A stretch of DNA of 64,000 nucleotides from an uncultured bacterium (GCA_949296425.1 CASFPN010000006.1:17501-81500); one strand, 5' to 3'. Positions 35,872 through 45,691 are shown, numbered from the stretch's first letter. Translations and numbers: made by a program. The notes: generated by a model not told the origin, from the letters alone.

Positions 35872-37203
35872 TTATAAAAGTATCTGCGTACCTAAAATAA
35901 TTCTATGGCTGTCCTCGCTGTTTTCGTTATCACAAAAAACGTAATTTAAAATAAGTCTTAAAGCCTGTCCTTTAATAAAATAATTCAAACCAACAGAATA
36001 TTCTCTGCTTTTGTTATCGGCAATATCCCGGTTAGGATCAAATTGGTCATATCGCGCAAGAATATGCAGTTTCTGCGTAATTCTATAAGCAATTGTTGTA
36101 TAAAAACCTTCTGCCTTATCAGTGCTCCTGTAGGTTCCGTTGTAGCCGTCAGCTATTGCATACTCAAAGTTTGCCATAAATTTTTTATATCTGTAACTTG
36201 CATAAGCACCGCCGACAGTATAATCAGTGTCATTATGCCCTGCATTTAATCCACCGCCGAGAACAAGTATTCCGTATTTCCCGTCAGTTTTGCCGAGAGG
36301 CTTAAAATTCACCCAGCCCGTAAATTCAGCTCCGGGGAAAAATGATTTGAAAAATCTGTCAGAACTGTTCAATGCCAAGCTGTAGTCCACTAAGTCATAA
36401 TCCCCGACAACCCTTAAACCGAGTGCCCTTGTATTTCCGAAGGTTCTTGAAATTTGTGAACGCATGGCAAACGGCAGCACATAAGAACCCATACCACCTT
36501 CAAAACCGACCTGATTTCTGGAATTGCCGACAATAATTTTATGGTGCGGAATTCTTGTATTCATTATGTAAGCGTCTGTCACAAGCCCTTGAAGATATGT
36601 TCTGTTTTCACCGGGTTTGAAATTAAACTGCAGTTTAAAATCAGTGTTTTTATCTTTAAAATCTCCGACAACGCCAGCTTCCATAAAGCCGAAACCATAA
36701 TCCGTATCGTAATCTGCACCTTCAAAGTCGAACCCGAAATTTCCCTGATATGCCCCGTAAAATTGAACCCTGTCTACGGGGCCTTTTTTATATTTAAATG
36801 TTAGTTCATCCTGCAAAAGAAATGAGGGAATTGAAGTTCTTTCCAGTTTTTTTTTGTAAATTCGTCCAAAAAGCGATTCTTCCTCAAACTTAAACGGATG
36901 ATCAAAATCTTTATCAGTATCAAAAAGATGGTCAAACATTGAAAATTCAGTATCAACGTTATCCCTCACCGTATCTTTTTGAATCCAGTCATCTGATTTT
37001 TTAATTTTTTCGGCGGATGTATTTTCTCCTTCTGTTTTGGTAACATCAAGATGAATGACTTCCTGTTGAGTCTGCGGTTTGACTTTTTCATGTTTGGATT
37101 TGCCGAAGGCAAAAACAGGCGGGGCAAAAAATATAAGCAAATATATTAAAGCTATTCTGAAAAAACGGTTCACAAATATTAATGTAACACAAAATATATG
37201 CAA
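35872..37203 (-). CDS. Outer-membrane porin, phosphate-selective porin O/P-like
   Basis: A 443-residue protein with an N-terminal signal (IALIYLLIFFAPPVFA), a ~100-residue charged linker (TKTEGENTSAEKIKKSD) and a C-terminal region of alternating amphipathic beta-strands rich in Gly, Tyr and Phe (VQFYGAYQGNFGFDFEGAD; LHILARYDQFDPNRDIADN; ILGTQILL at the end). This is the pattern of a 16-stranded OprP/OprO-like barrel. It shows that the organism has an outer membrane. Substrate specificity cannot be read from the sequence. Confidence 0.8.
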   Translation of the reverse strand: MHIFCVTLIFVNRFFRIALIYLLIFFAPPVFAFGKSKHEKVKPQTQQEVIHLDVTKTEGENTSAEKIKKSDDWIQKDTVRDNVDTEFSMFDHLFDTDKDFDHPFKFEEESLFGRIYKKKLERTSIPSFLLQDELTFKYKKGPVDRVQFYGAYQGNFGFDFEGADYDTDYGFGFMEAGVVGDFKDKNTDFKLQFNFKPGENRTYLQGLVTDAYIMNTRIPHHKIIVGNSRNQVGFEGGMGSYVLPFAMRSQISRTFGNTRALGLRVVGDYDLVDYSLALNSSDRFFKSFFPGAEFTGWVNFKPLGKTDGKYGILVLGGGLNAGHNDTDYTVGGAYASYRYKKFMANFEYAIADGYNGTYRSTDKAEGFYTTIAYRITQKLHILARYDQFDPNRDIADNKSREYSVGLNYFIKGQALRLILNYVFCDNENSEDSHRIILGTQILL

Positions 37204-37234
37204 AAAAAAATTTTTTTAGTGTATATTAATAATT

Positions 37235-38683
37235 ATGACAGGTGTAACAAAAAACATGAATAAAATAATTGAAAATAAATATACTAAAATAAAAGTTAAA
37301 GCCCCGATTGTAGAAGCCCTGAAAAAAGCTTATGAAACCCCGTCTTATCAGTTTCATATCCCCGGCCACACAAGAGGAAACGGCTCTTTGCCCGAATTTA
37401 AAAAACTTATCGGCGCAAAGGCACTTTCAATTGATACCACAGATGAATTTGACGGTCTGGGAACGCTTCATCCCGCAACAGGCCCCATTAAAGAAGCACA
37501 GGAACTTGCTGCTTTAGCTTTCGGAGCTAAAAAAACTTTCTTTTTGCTCAACGGTTCTACAGCCGGAAATCTGGCACTTGCAATGGCTTTAACAGGTAAA
37601 GGTAAAAAAATTATCACTAACCGCAACTGTCACCGCTCAATTTTAACAGGTATGATAATTTCAGGCGCTGAACCTTTATGGCTTATCCCGAAAAAATTTG
37701 ATGAATGGGGAATCTGGGGCAACGTTACACCTGAAAGTGTTGAAAATATGCTTGACAAAAACCCGGATGCCTCAATGGTATGGATTACAAACCCGACTTA
37801 TGAAGGTGTTGTATCGGATGTCAAATCAATTTCCGATATTTGCAAAAAACATAACGTACCTTTAATTGTTGATGAAGCGCATGCGTGTCTTTGGAATTTT
37901 AATAATCATCTTCCTACTTCCGCTCTGAAACTGGGGGCCGATGCTGTTGTTCATTCACTTCACAAAACAGGCGGAAGTATGAGCCAGAGTTCAATGCTGC
38001 ATATAGCTGAAAACTCCATAATTGATTGTGATGCCGTTGAAAAAGCTCTAAAATTACTGCATACAACAAGTCCATCCTTGATGCTTCTTGCAAGTTTAGA
38101 TGCCGCACGTGCTAATTTAGACAGCCAGAGAGGACGTAAACAGCTTGAACGTGCTGTTCAAAATGCAAAATATTTACGCCGCGAAATTGACAAACTTGAA
38201 CATATACGTCATCTCCAACCGGATTTTGGCTATAAAACAGATATTACAAAGGTATTTATACGTGATGAGAGGTTGTCAGGCAAACGCCTTGAATCAATTC
38301 TGGAAATTGATTTTAATATAGAAGTTGAAAGTGCTTCTGATGCTGGACTTTTGATACTTTCAAATATAGGCAACACACGATCTGATATGCAGTATCTTGT
38401 AAAATGTTTAGCACAAATTGACAAAACAAATTACACTGACATCTGTTATCTCGAAAAGAAAAAGCACATGCCGATGCTCGAACCGATTATTAAAATGACA
38501 CTTAGAGAGGCTTTTTATTCACATAAAGAAATTATCCCTAAAACACATGCTGTAGGAAGAATTGCGGCAGAAGTTATCGCTGAATGTCCTCCGGGGATTG
38601 CGGTTTTACTCCCAGGCGAATTGATAACAGAAGAACATCTGCCATACCTTGTGGATTACGATACTATTGAAGTGATAAAGTAA
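37235..38683 (+). CDS. Orn/Lys/Arg decarboxylase family (PLP) protein
   Basis: A 482-residue fold-type I decarboxylase. HIPGHTRGNG near the N-terminus, STAGNLALAM, DEAHACLWNF and the PLP lysine in HSLHKTGGS (Lys244) are visible, and a C-terminal domain is present (ECPPGIAVLLPGELI). The short, non-wing form is the one used as an arginine decarboxylase in several bacteria. With speE (49464) it would feed polyamine synthesis; lysine or ornithine are alternatives. The start could be this ATG or the one at 37256. Confidence 0.85.
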   Translation: MTGVTKNMNKIIENKYTKIKVKAPIVEALKKAYETPSYQFHIPGHTRGNGSLPEFKKLIGAKALSIDTTDEFDGLGTLHPATGPIKEAQELAALAFGAKKTFFLLNGSTAGNLALAMALTGKGKKIITNRNCHRSILTGMIISGAEPLWLIPKKFDEWGIWGNVTPESVENMLDKNPDASMVWITNPTYEGVVSDVKSISDICKKHNVPLIVDEAHACLWNFNNHLPTSALKLGADAVVHSLHKTGGSMSQSSMLHIAENSIIDCDAVEKALKLLHTTSPSLMLLASLDAARANLDSQRGRKQLERAVQNAKYLRREIDKLEHIRHLQPDFGYKTDITKVFIRDERLSGKRLESILEIDFNIEVESASDAGLLILSNIGNTRSDMQYLVKCLAQIDKTNYTDICYLEKKKHMPMLEPIIKMTLREAFYSHKEIIPKTHAVGRIAAEVIAECPPGIAVLLPGELITEEHLPYLVDYDTIEVIK

Positions 38684-38824
38684 TTTGACTGTTTTTAATA
38701 ATAAGCAAAAATTAATCTATGTTTCATCATCTTTGAATGATTTATTAAATTTTTACTAATATTACATTAAATATATGATTACAAAATATTATCAGTAACC
38801 TATAATTCTACCGGAGGTTACAGG

Positions 38825-39148
38825 ATGATTTTAACAAACATAGAATCTGTTCCAGGAATGATAATTACCGCACAATACGGTCTTGTAACAGGGAGTACGG
38901 TTAGAGCAAAAAATGCTATCAAAGATTTCGGAGCCGGGTTAAAAAACATGGTCGGCGGTGAACTTAAAAGTTATACCGAGCTGCTGTCCGAAGCCCGTAA
39001 AGAAGCAATTGACCGTATGCAGCAGCAGGCTTACAGATTAGGAGCAAACGCAGTAATTAATGTACGTCTTGCAACTTCATCAATCACAGTCGGTGCGGCA
39101 GAAGTTTATGCATACGGAACTGCAGTAAAAGTTCAGCCGAAAGGATAA
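38825..39148 (+). CDS. YbjQ-family (UPF0145) protein
   Basis: A 107-residue protein of the YbjQ family (VRAKNAIKDFGAGLKNMVGG, ARKEAIDRMQQQAYRLGANA). Family members form pentameric rings of unknown role and are often called putative heavy-metal-binding. A GGAGG precedes the ATG. It opens a five-gene operon with a second YbjQ-like protein, an M48 protease, a membrane protein and a TPR protein, spaced by less than 10 bp or overlapping. Confidence 0.85.
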   Translation: MILTNIESVPGMIITAQYGLVTGSTVRAKNAIKDFGAGLKNMVGGELKSYTELLSEARKEAIDRMQQQAYRLGANAVINVRLATSSITVGAAEVYAYGTAVKVQPKG

Positions 39149-39154
39149 GATTAG

Positions 39155-39604
39155 ATGGGTGATATTCTATTTATTTTATTAATTCTTGGGATTACTTTCT
39201 TTACAGGGTCTATTATTGAAAAGAGACATTTTGACAACATCAAAAAACGCGAAATTGCACTTTTCAGACAGCCTATAATTAATTTCGGTGCAAAAACCTG
39301 GAATACAAACAGGAAGATAAAAAAGATTGAACTTGTTACCGGTGAAGCTGTAATAAGCGGTGATTACTTTAAAAATTTTGTTGCAGGCCTGAAAAACTTT
39401 TTCGGCGGCAGACTGACAACTTTTGAGTCTGTTCTTGACAGAGGCAGACGTGAGGCAATACTCAGAATGCGGGAAAAAGCACGCGGTGCAAACTTTATAG
39501 TAAATACGCGTATTGAATCAATTATGCTGAATGATACCTATATGCAGGAAACTGTTCCGCAATGCGCGATAATAGCCTACGGTACTGCAATTACTTATGA
39601 ATAA
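39155..39604 (+). CDS. Membrane-anchored YbjQ-like protein
   Basis: A 149-residue protein with an N-terminal membrane segment (ILFILLILGITFFTGSII) followed by a YbjQ-like domain (GDYFKNFVAGLKNFFGGRLT; RGRREAILRMREKARGANFI). It is a diverged paralogue of the gene 6 bp upstream. It overlaps the M48 protease start by 8 bp. A soluble plus an anchored copy could form mixed rings at the membrane (inference). Confidence 0.8.
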   Translation: MGDILFILLILGITFFTGSIIEKRHFDNIKKREIALFRQPIINFGAKTWNTNRKIKKIELVTGEAVISGDYFKNFVAGLKNFFGGRLTTFESVLDRGRREAILRMREKARGANFIVNTRIESIMLNDTYMQETVPQCAIIAYGTAITYE

Positions 39605-40382
39605 AAACCTTGAAGAAAAATATTTAAAAAATATTGAGGATAATGTTAATGTCGGGCAATCTAATGCCGGCATTGAATTTATAATTCTTATTGCAGGCAT
39701 TAGCGCTATATTTGGACTTTTATATATTTTTGCTGACGCTATAGGCGTTTTTTTTATAGACAGAATGTCAAACGAAACCCAGATGAAAATCGAGAATGCG
39801 TTTTCATTAGGGATTAAGCCAAAGACATATGCTAAAAACAACAATATAATCAAACTTGAAAATATAAGAAATAAAATTGTTTCACTGGATAAAAATTTAC
39901 AGGGGAAATCGAAATTTCCTATTTACATAGTTTCTGATAAAAACATAAATGCCTTTATTACCCCTAACGGTCAAATATTTTTTACAAAAGGTATAATGGC
40001 TGAGGTAAAAGACGAAGAAGTTTTAACCTTTGTTATGGCACATGAGCTCGGTCACTACGCACACAGGGATCATTTGAAAAGTATGAGCAGACAAATTATT
40101 GTTTCTGTTATTTCCACAATTTTTACCTCCGGAAATAACGATATAAGCCTGACACTTGACAGCATTTCCGATTTAAACGGGCTGACTTATTCAAGAAAAC
40201 AGGAGCGTGAAGCCGACAGATATGCAAACAGAGTTGTCTACAAACTTTACGGCCGTAATACTGGAGCAGTTGAATTTTTTAAACTTCTGCAGAAAAAAGA
40301 AAAAGCACCGGAGTTTCTTCAATATTTTTCAACACACCCGTCAACAAGCCAAAGACTTGAATTAATACAACAAGAAAGGTAA
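39597..40382 (+). CDS. M48-family zinc metalloprotease, membrane-bound
   Basis: A 261-residue protein with one membrane segment (FIILIAGISAIFGLLYIFA, about 29-47) and a protease domain with HELGHYAHRDH (HExxH 149-153) and the downstream ligand EREADRYA. M48 proteases such as HtpX or BepA act in membrane-protein or envelope quality control. It is translationally coupled to the YbjQ-like gene. Confidence 0.85.
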   Translation: MNKNLEEKYLKNIEDNVNVGQSNAGIEFIILIAGISAIFGLLYIFADAIGVFFIDRMSNETQMKIENAFSLGIKPKTYAKNNNIIKLENIRNKIVSLDKNLQGKSKFPIYIVSDKNINAFITPNGQIFFTKGIMAEVKDEEVLTFVMAHELGHYAHRDHLKSMSRQIIVSVISTIFTSGNNDISLTLDSISDLNGLTYSRKQEREADRYANRVVYKLYGRNTGAVEFFKLLQKKEKAPEFLQYFSTHPSTSQRLELIQQER

Positions 40383-40387
40383 TTTTT

Positions 40388-41296
40388 ATGCATATAAACA
40401 ATGTTTCTGCAAAAACTTCAATAAAATTTATATTATTTTTTGCATTATTTGCAGGTTTATACACAGCCGGAATAATTCTGGCTTATATATATCTTTCTGC
40501 GGATGTACAAAAATCAATTTCCGGATTTTTTTCGTGGGCAACAATGTCGTTTGATGCATTATTAATAGCAAATCCTGAAGACCCATGGTTTTCTTGGATA
40601 CTTTTCATTGTTTTACCCGTAATATTTTACACCGGCCTGATAATTGCAATAGTACAAAGATGTGCAGAACTTAAAAAACTCGCTTCATCATTAAATCTAA
40701 AATCCGTTGATTTTCTGCCAGACATGGTTAAATTTAATTTTAATCGTCCTCAATATAATTTTGTATGCGGATATGGAGAAATAAAGGATTTAAAAATGGT
40801 GCTGCATACTGTCGTCGGCCAAAACAAGTATGGTAGTTATATTGCATTAAATGAAATTGAATTGAAATTTACTGTTCTAAAAGATAAAAAACTTTCCATG
40901 AAAAATACCCCTGTAAGACCAATGAATTTTATTTATAAAATCATTGATTACGGCAGAAAAGTAAACAATTTTTCTTATAAATTTGGCGGTGCAGGAATAC
41001 AGCCGGATATCAAAGAAAAAATAGAAGATTACCTGCAAACAGGTGTAGTATCTATCTTAACAAGTGCTGCAGAAGGTCCTGTTAAGTGGTTTTCCGTAGT
41101 ATTTTTTATTATCGGACTGGTATTTCTTATAGCATTTAAAGATGATATAAATTATTTTTTAGCCAAAGACTTTACGGGGCTTTTACTTCCCGGGCTGCCT
41201 GTAGTAGCATTTATAGGCGTTTCGTTTGTTTTTGACATAATTTTGATTGTTGACAAAATTCAAGAAAAAATTTGCAGAGGTTACAATGAAAGATAA
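40388..41296 (+). CDS. Membrane protein of unknown function
   Basis: A 302-residue protein with about four membrane spans: near 12-38, 60-82, and two at the C-terminus (WFSVVFFIIGLVFLIAF; LLLPGLPVVAFIGVSFVFDI). The central ~140 residues are soluble with beta character (YNFVCGYGEIKDLKMVLHTV). No known domain. It overlaps the next start by 11 bp. Confidence 0.65.
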   Translation: MHINNVSAKTSIKFILFFALFAGLYTAGIILAYIYLSADVQKSISGFFSWATMSFDALLIANPEDPWFSWILFIVLPVIFYTGLIIAIVQRCAELKKLASSLNLKSVDFLPDMVKFNFNRPQYNFVCGYGEIKDLKMVLHTVVGQNKYGSYIALNEIELKFTVLKDKKLSMKNTPVRPMNFIYKIIDYGRKVNNFSYKFGGAGIQPDIKEKIEDYLQTGVVSILTSAAEGPVKWFSVVFFIIGLVFLIAFKDDINYFLAKDFTGLLLPGLPVVAFIGVSFVFDIILIVDKIQEKICRGYNER

Positions 41297-42548
41297 AAAA
41301 TTAGACGAAATTTTAGTATATCTTGAAAATATAGTACCGGATGTCACAAAAGAGTCAAGCGAAGATGAAAAACAGAAGATTCTGGAATACATTAACAATG
41401 CCCTTAAATTATATCCGAAAAATATTTATATATTGCGTTGGAAAGCTAGCTATTATCTAGATATAGAAGATTATGACAATGCACTATTACTGTATAGCGA
41501 AATTTTAGAAATTGACCCGAATGACAAAGTTTCAAAAGAATCACTGATACATTGCGCAAAGATGAGATATCCCAAAATAGTAGTCCCCCCAAAAAATTAT
41601 AACCATAATAAAAATATGCACCACTCTCCTGGTTTGCTTGAAAAAATTCCGGCAGGTATTATTTTAACAGCTAAAATCATTACACTTGCAATTGCGATTT
41701 ACTTTTGCTGTCCCTCATTATTTTTTGCACTCAATGATAACAAAATTCTAAACATTAAATATACATCAGGATTTCAAACTATAAAAGTCAATCCTCTAAG
41801 CGAATATGATTACCTTTCAAAACAACAAATTTATAAAATAAGAAAAAAACATGTAAATAATTCGCTCTTTGCAAGCGCAAATTATGAGCCGGATGAACAA
41901 ATTTTCGGTTCAATTGCGGATAACAAACCCTGGTGGGGGACAATTTGCTGTAATCAATTAAACTATAAAGGGGATTATCATGAAAACATTGAAGGGCCTT
42001 CAAAAGTCAGTGCACAAATAAACAACCCAAATGCACTTGTTGGTTTAAGTCTTCCATTCCTGCCGTGGGAGGAGAGTTACAATCAAGAATTCTGTACAGG
42101 AGAGTACGGTCGATTTCTGCCACTGTCAATTCAATACGATAAAAAAGATAACTTAATTGTTGCTAAATACAAACTTACAGAACAATTTCTCAAATATCGA
42201 GCAAGCGTAAACGGTAAAATGACACGATATCCTATACAATTGTCAGGGCTGAATGCAAAAGATTTCGGTTATCACTACGTTTATATATACGATTTAAAAA
42301 ATGTAAGCATGTTTTCCAAAAACAATAATATTACCGAGGACGTAAAAAGATTTAAGGATTATATACATCTTGGCGGAAGCTGCGGTTATAAAGACGGATG
42401 CAACAATATTTCCCCGTTGCAATATGATAAAATAATTACGGTTACCAATCTTCCTGCTGAAATAAACCTTAAACTGTGGAGAAATAAACCAGCAAACAAA
42501 TTTATAAAAGCTGATATATATTACAGAATTATATTTGATATAAAATAA
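41286..42548 (+). CDS. TPR-containing membrane protein
   Basis: A 420-residue protein from the ATG at 41286 (AGAGGT upstream); a more upstream in-frame start lacks a site. Residues about 30-80 form a tetratricopeptide-like pair (WKASYYLDIEDYDNALLLYS, EILEIDPND). One membrane segment follows (IILTAKIITLAIAIYFCCPS) and then a ~270-residue extracytoplasmic domain (two Cys in GGSCGYKDGCNN) that I do not recognise. It is the last gene of the YbjQ operon. Confidence 0.65.
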   Translation: MKDKKLDEILVYLENIVPDVTKESSEDEKQKILEYINNALKLYPKNIYILRWKASYYLDIEDYDNALLLYSEILEIDPNDKVSKESLIHCAKMRYPKIVVPPKNYNHNKNMHHSPGLLEKIPAGIILTAKIITLAIAIYFCCPSLFFALNDNKILNIKYTSGFQTIKVNPLSEYDYLSKQQIYKIRKKHVNNSLFASANYEPDEQIFGSIADNKPWWGTICCNQLNYKGDYHENIEGPSKVSAQINNPNALVGLSLPFLPWEESYNQEFCTGEYGRFLPLSIQYDKKDNLIVAKYKLTEQFLKYRASVNGKMTRYPIQLSGLNAKDFGYHYVYIYDLKNVSMFSKNNNITEDVKRFKDYIHLGGSCGYKDGCNNISPLQYDKIITVTNLPAEINLKLWRNKPANKFIKADIYYRIIFDIK

Positions 42549-42577
42549 CCCGCCTTAAAAAGACGGGTTATTTTTTC
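42545..42577. terminator. Bidirectional terminator
   Basis: AACCCG (42547-42552) pairs with CGGGTT (42564-42569), extended by C-T/A-G pairs, with T-runs on both strands. It separates the convergent TPR gene and rpsR. Confidence 0.85.
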
Positions 42578-42592
42578 CTTTAACAGACGCTG

Positions 42593-42826
42593 TTAGTCAA
42601 AAACGTAGTCGATAATAGCAGCTTCTCTTGCGCGTTTAATAGCTTTAGCTATCATTCTCTGATGCTTTGCGCAGTTGCCTGTAATTCTGCGGGGAATAAT
42701 TTTCCCAGCTTCAGTCAGGTATCTTCTCAACTTTGCTGCATCTTTGTAATCAATAGCTTCAACTTTGTCTGCACAAAGCCCGCAGTTTTTACGTTTTTTC
42801 TTTTCATCATTGTTTTGTCTTGCCAT
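42593..42826 (-). CDS. rpsR: 30S ribosomal protein S18
   Basis: A 77-residue protein with the S18 core: [40 protein letters not shown] and [14 protein letters not shown]. It binds the central domain of 16S rRNA with S6. It lies in the classical order rpsF-ssb-rpsR on the minus strand; here a 189-bp gap separates it from ssb. That gap holds nothing obvious. Confidence 0.97.
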   Translation of the reverse strand: MARQNNDEKKKRKNCGLCADKVEAIDYKDAAKLRRYLTEAGKIIPRRITGNCAKHQRMIAKAIKRAREAAIIDYVFD

Positions 42827-43015
42827 TTTCTTAGTTAGCCTTTCTAGCCTATTTATTATTTGTACTGTATTAAAATTGGATGGTCAGAGGTTCTCAAAAT
42901 GCAAGAAGCCAAATTGGTATCTGTTTACAGCTTGTACTTACCTGCATAAAACCGCTTATTTTAGATTGTACAAGTTTTATACAAAACCTGCGTGTTGGAT
43001 GGAACGGCACGTTCC

Positions 43016-43411
43016 CTAAAAGGGAATTTCGTCCTCGTTAATCAGTTCGTTTGCAACATCATCCGATTCAAATTTAACGATTTCCTCGGTGCCGAAATCG
43101 GAATTTGAAACAGCACCTTCACCCATTTTTTCGATTGAGTTGGCATCAATTTCATAAATCCTTTTTTCGGAACCGTCATCGGTTTTAACCGTAGCTGTTT
43201 GCAATCTGCCTTCAACAAGAACTCTTTCACCTTTATTTAAAGATGAAACAATTTCATCAAGAGCAGTTCTTTTTGAAAGGACTCTAATAAGAGTTTCTTC
43301 TCTTTCACCGATATTCATAACAAATGCAGACACCGCAACGTTGTTTTGTGTAAAACGTTTTTCCGGTGTTCTATATACTGTACCTGTTACTACTGCTTTT
43401 GCAAGGCTCAT
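43016..43411 (-). CDS. ssb: Single-stranded DNA-binding protein
   Basis: A 131-residue SSB with an OB-fold (KAVVTGTVYRTPEKRFTQNN, then ERVLVEGRLQTATVK) and an acidic C-terminal tip (ELINEDEIPF) like the DDDIPF protein-docking tail. It is shorter than average. It starts 2 bp after the rpsF stop and is likely coupled. Confidence 0.93.
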   Translation of the reverse strand: MSLAKAVVTGTVYRTPEKRFTQNNVAVSAFVMNIGEREETLIRVLSKRTALDEIVSSLNKGERVLVEGRLQTATVKTDDGSEKRIYEIDANSIEKMGEGAVSNSDFGTEEIVKFESDDVANELINEDEIPF

Positions 43412-43413
43412 TG

Positions 43414-43710
43414 TTATGCTCCTACTTTTGCTGCTTCAAGAAACATTGTTCTTAAAATATTATCGCTTAATCTCAACTGACGTTTAAATTCAGCAACTTT
43501 GCTTTCAGGAAGGCTAATAACAGTCGTTACAAAAAAACCGTCTCTGAAATTTTGGATATCATAAGCCAATTTTTTTCTGCCTGATTTGTCTGTAGATTCA
43601 ACTTTTCCGCCTGCTTCTGTTACGAATGCATTTAGTCTTTCCAAAGCGTTATCTACTTCTTCTGCATCTAAATTAGGTTTAAATACAGTTAATAATTCAT
43701 AAGTTTTCAT
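43414..43710 (-). CDS. rpsF: 30S ribosomal protein S6
   Basis: A 98-residue protein with YELLTVFKPNLDAEEVDNAL, KLAYDIQNFRDGFFVTTVIS and LRLSDNILRTMFLE, all characteristic of S6. It is the first gene of the rpsF-ssb-rpsR operon and pairs with S18 in the ribosome. GAAGGAGA precedes the ATG. Confidence 0.97.
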   Translation of the reverse strand: MKTYELLTVFKPNLDAEEVDNALERLNAFVTEAGGKVESTDKSGRKKLAYDIQNFRDGFFVTTVISLPESKVAEFKRQLRLSDNILRTMFLEAAKVGA

Positions 43711-43767
43711 TACTATTCTCCTTCGTTTTTAGTGTATGAAATAATAATATCATGGAAATACTATATT

Positions 43768-44607
43768 TTACAATACATATTCGGCAAAAAAACTGTAATT
43801 TGCAGAACCTATCAAAAATATATCCTGATTAGCATCTTCCTTAGACCCTTGCCATTCAACAAATACAGGGCCACCAAGAAGATTAACTTTTGCTTTTTTT
43901 TCTGTTAAGTTATTTAAAACACAGGCAACAACGCTTGCGCAGGCACCTGTTCCGCAGGCTAAAGTAATTCCGCAACCGCGTTCATAAACACGCATATCAA
44001 TTTCCATATTTGATTTTACTTTAACAAATTCAACATTTGTTTTGTCAGGGAAATATTCATGTTTTTCAATTTCAGGTCCGTATTTCAAAGCAAGTTCCAT
44101 TGGATCATCATCTGTAATAATTACGCAATGAGGGTTGCCCATGGAAACAGGGAAAATTTCAAACTCTCTGCCTAAAACTTTTATTTCTCGTTCGCCCCAG
44201 AAGGGGATTTTTTTGTCTTCCAGAATAGGTTTTCCCATATTTACTTTTATCAATCCGTTTTCCAGCAGCTCTGGCTTGATAATACCGGCAAGAGTTTTAA
44301 CACTGAAAGATTTTTTATTAATAAGTTTGTTGTCATAAGCATATTTTGCAAAACATCTCATTCCGTTTCCGCACATCTGGGCAGTTGAGCCGTCAGAGTT
44401 ATAAAAATACCAACTAATATCTGCTGTTTCATCGTGCTTTTGGCAATTTGGAATTATCATACCGTCAGCTCCGACACCAAAGTGTCTGTCGCAGAGCTTT
44501 TTAGCAAGTTCATCCATTTTCATTCCGGTTTTTTCGTATTCAGGGTAGTCAATAATTACAAAGTCATTGCCGCAGCCATGCATTTTTGTTAATTTTATTG
44601 TTTTCAT
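43768..44607 (-). CDS. dapF: Diaminopimelate epimerase
   Basis: A 279-residue enzyme that interconverts LL- and meso-diaminopimelate for lysine and peptidoglycan. The start is the ATG at 44607 (AGAGGAAA upstream) because MKTIKLTKMHGCGNDFVIID is the canonical beginning. The two catalytic Cys lie in MCGNGMRC and CGTGACAS. The reading frame stays open for another ~650 bp upstream only because it passes through a 198-bp repeat whose period is a multiple of three. Confidence 0.97.
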   Translation of the reverse strand: MKTIKLTKMHGCGNDFVIIDYPEYEKTGMKMDELAKKLCDRHFGVGADGMIIPNCQKHDETADISWYFYNSDGSTAQMCGNGMRCFAKYAYDNKLINKKSFSVKTLAGIIKPELLENGLIKVNMGKPILEDKKIPFWGEREIKVLGREFEIFPVSMGNPHCVIITDDDPMELALKYGPEIEKHEYFPDKTNVEFVKVKSNMEIDMRVYERGCGITLACGTGACASVVACVLNNLTEKKAKVNLLGGPVFVEWQGSKEDANQDIFLIGSANYSFFAEYVL

Positions 44608-44697
44608 ATTTTTTCCTCTTTGGAGAATATTATAACTTAAACATAAATCTGTAGCTGCACATAGGCAAAGCTGATTTAGAAGATAGAATATTGAGAA

Positions 44698-45242
44698 GTT
44701 CTGAGGTTCTGAAACAAGTTCAGAAAGGCATACCCGAGTGCTTGGACAAAACAAAGCGATAATAAGTAGATATTTAAGGATTTTTGAACACTGAAAAAAG
44801 CGGCTTATGCAATACCGTAAGCTGTCACGGATGGAGCGGCTACGCTTTTTCTCATATTGCCAATCCATGTTAAGCAAAACAGGTGCGAGGGAAAAGTTCT
44901 GAGGTTCTGAAACAAGTTCAGAAAGGCATACCCGAGTGCTTGGACAAAACAAAGCGATAATAAGTAGATATTTAAGGATTTTTGAATACTGAAAAAAGCG
45001 GCCTATGCAATACCGTAAGCCGTCATGGATGGAGCGGCTACGCTTTTTCTCATATTGCCAATCCATGTTAAGCAAAACAGGTGCGAGGGAAAAGTTGTAA
45101 GGGTCTGAAACAAGTTCAGAAAGACATACCCGAGTGCTTGGACAAAACAAAGCGATAACAAGTAGATATTTAAGGATTTTTGAATACTGTAAAAAGCGGC
45201 CTATGCAATACCGTAAGCCGTCATGGGTGGAGCGGCTACGCT
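44698..45242. repeat. Three tandem copies of a 149-bp core repeat, period 198 bp
   Basis: Cores at 44698-44846, 44896-45044 and 45094-45242, each exactly 149 bp with only point differences, joined by 49-bp linkers. Each begins with a tail-to-tail TCTGAA/TTCAGA hairpin and ends GGAGCGGCTACGCT. The last copy overlaps the stop codon of the DciA-like gene. The region 44608-45235 has no other feature. A fourth copy is at 47739. Confidence 0.95.
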
Positions 45243-45562
45243 CCCCATTTTTTGGGATCAAAACGTAAATCTTTTACGGTTATTTTTAATGGTTTTAAAT
45301 ACGGTTCAAATTTAACTAAAATATGTGTTTTTCTCAGGGTTAATTCCTGTGCGACAATCGCGTTTTCACAGGCTATAACCATAACTCCGCCAGGAAGCAA
45401 TGAATACGGTTTTGATTTTTGAGCGAATTTTGTACCTGCTGCTTTTTCCCAAAATTTATAAAGATTGCTTCGGGTAATTGCTTTTTTTATTTCAGTCTTC
45501 TCAAGCAATTCCTCAACCAAGGATTCAGTTGTTACAAAATCTGTGTAGAGAACTTTCTTCAT
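45236..45562 (-). CDS. DciA/DUF721-like protein
   Basis: A 108-residue protein with the DUF721 pattern (LYKFWEKAAGTKFAQKSKPY; GVMVIACENAIVAQELTLRK). DciA loads the replicative helicase in bacteria lacking DnaC/DnaI. Its TAG stop lies inside the last bases of the tandem repeat. Three residues at its C-terminus (WGA) may therefore derive from the repeat. Homology is by pattern and moderately certain. Confidence 0.65.
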   Translation of the reverse strand: MKKVLYTDFVTTESLVEELLEKTEIKKAITRSNLYKFWEKAAGTKFAQKSKPYSLLPGGVMVIACENAIVAQELTLRKTHILVKFEPYLKPLKITVKDLRFDPKKWGA

Positions 45563-45691
45563 TTTTACACCATTTACAAAGGATTAACCATATATAATAA
45601 CCCTCATCCGTTACTTTAAAGGAAGCTTTCCGGAAGGTAGAAGGATTAGTATGGATTTTGTTTCAGTTTATTTTTGTGTTACCATTAAGAA

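Noticed and set aside
42827..43015. A leader RNA or riboswitch between ssb and rpsR
   Set aside because: No stable hairpin or conserved motif is visible by eye.
44608..45261. An N-terminal extension of dapF made of three 66-residue repeats (KKRSRSIHDGLRYCIGRFFQ...)
   Set aside because: The repeat period is 198 bp, a multiple of three, and lacks stops in this frame; the canonical DapF start and its ribosome site are at 44607.
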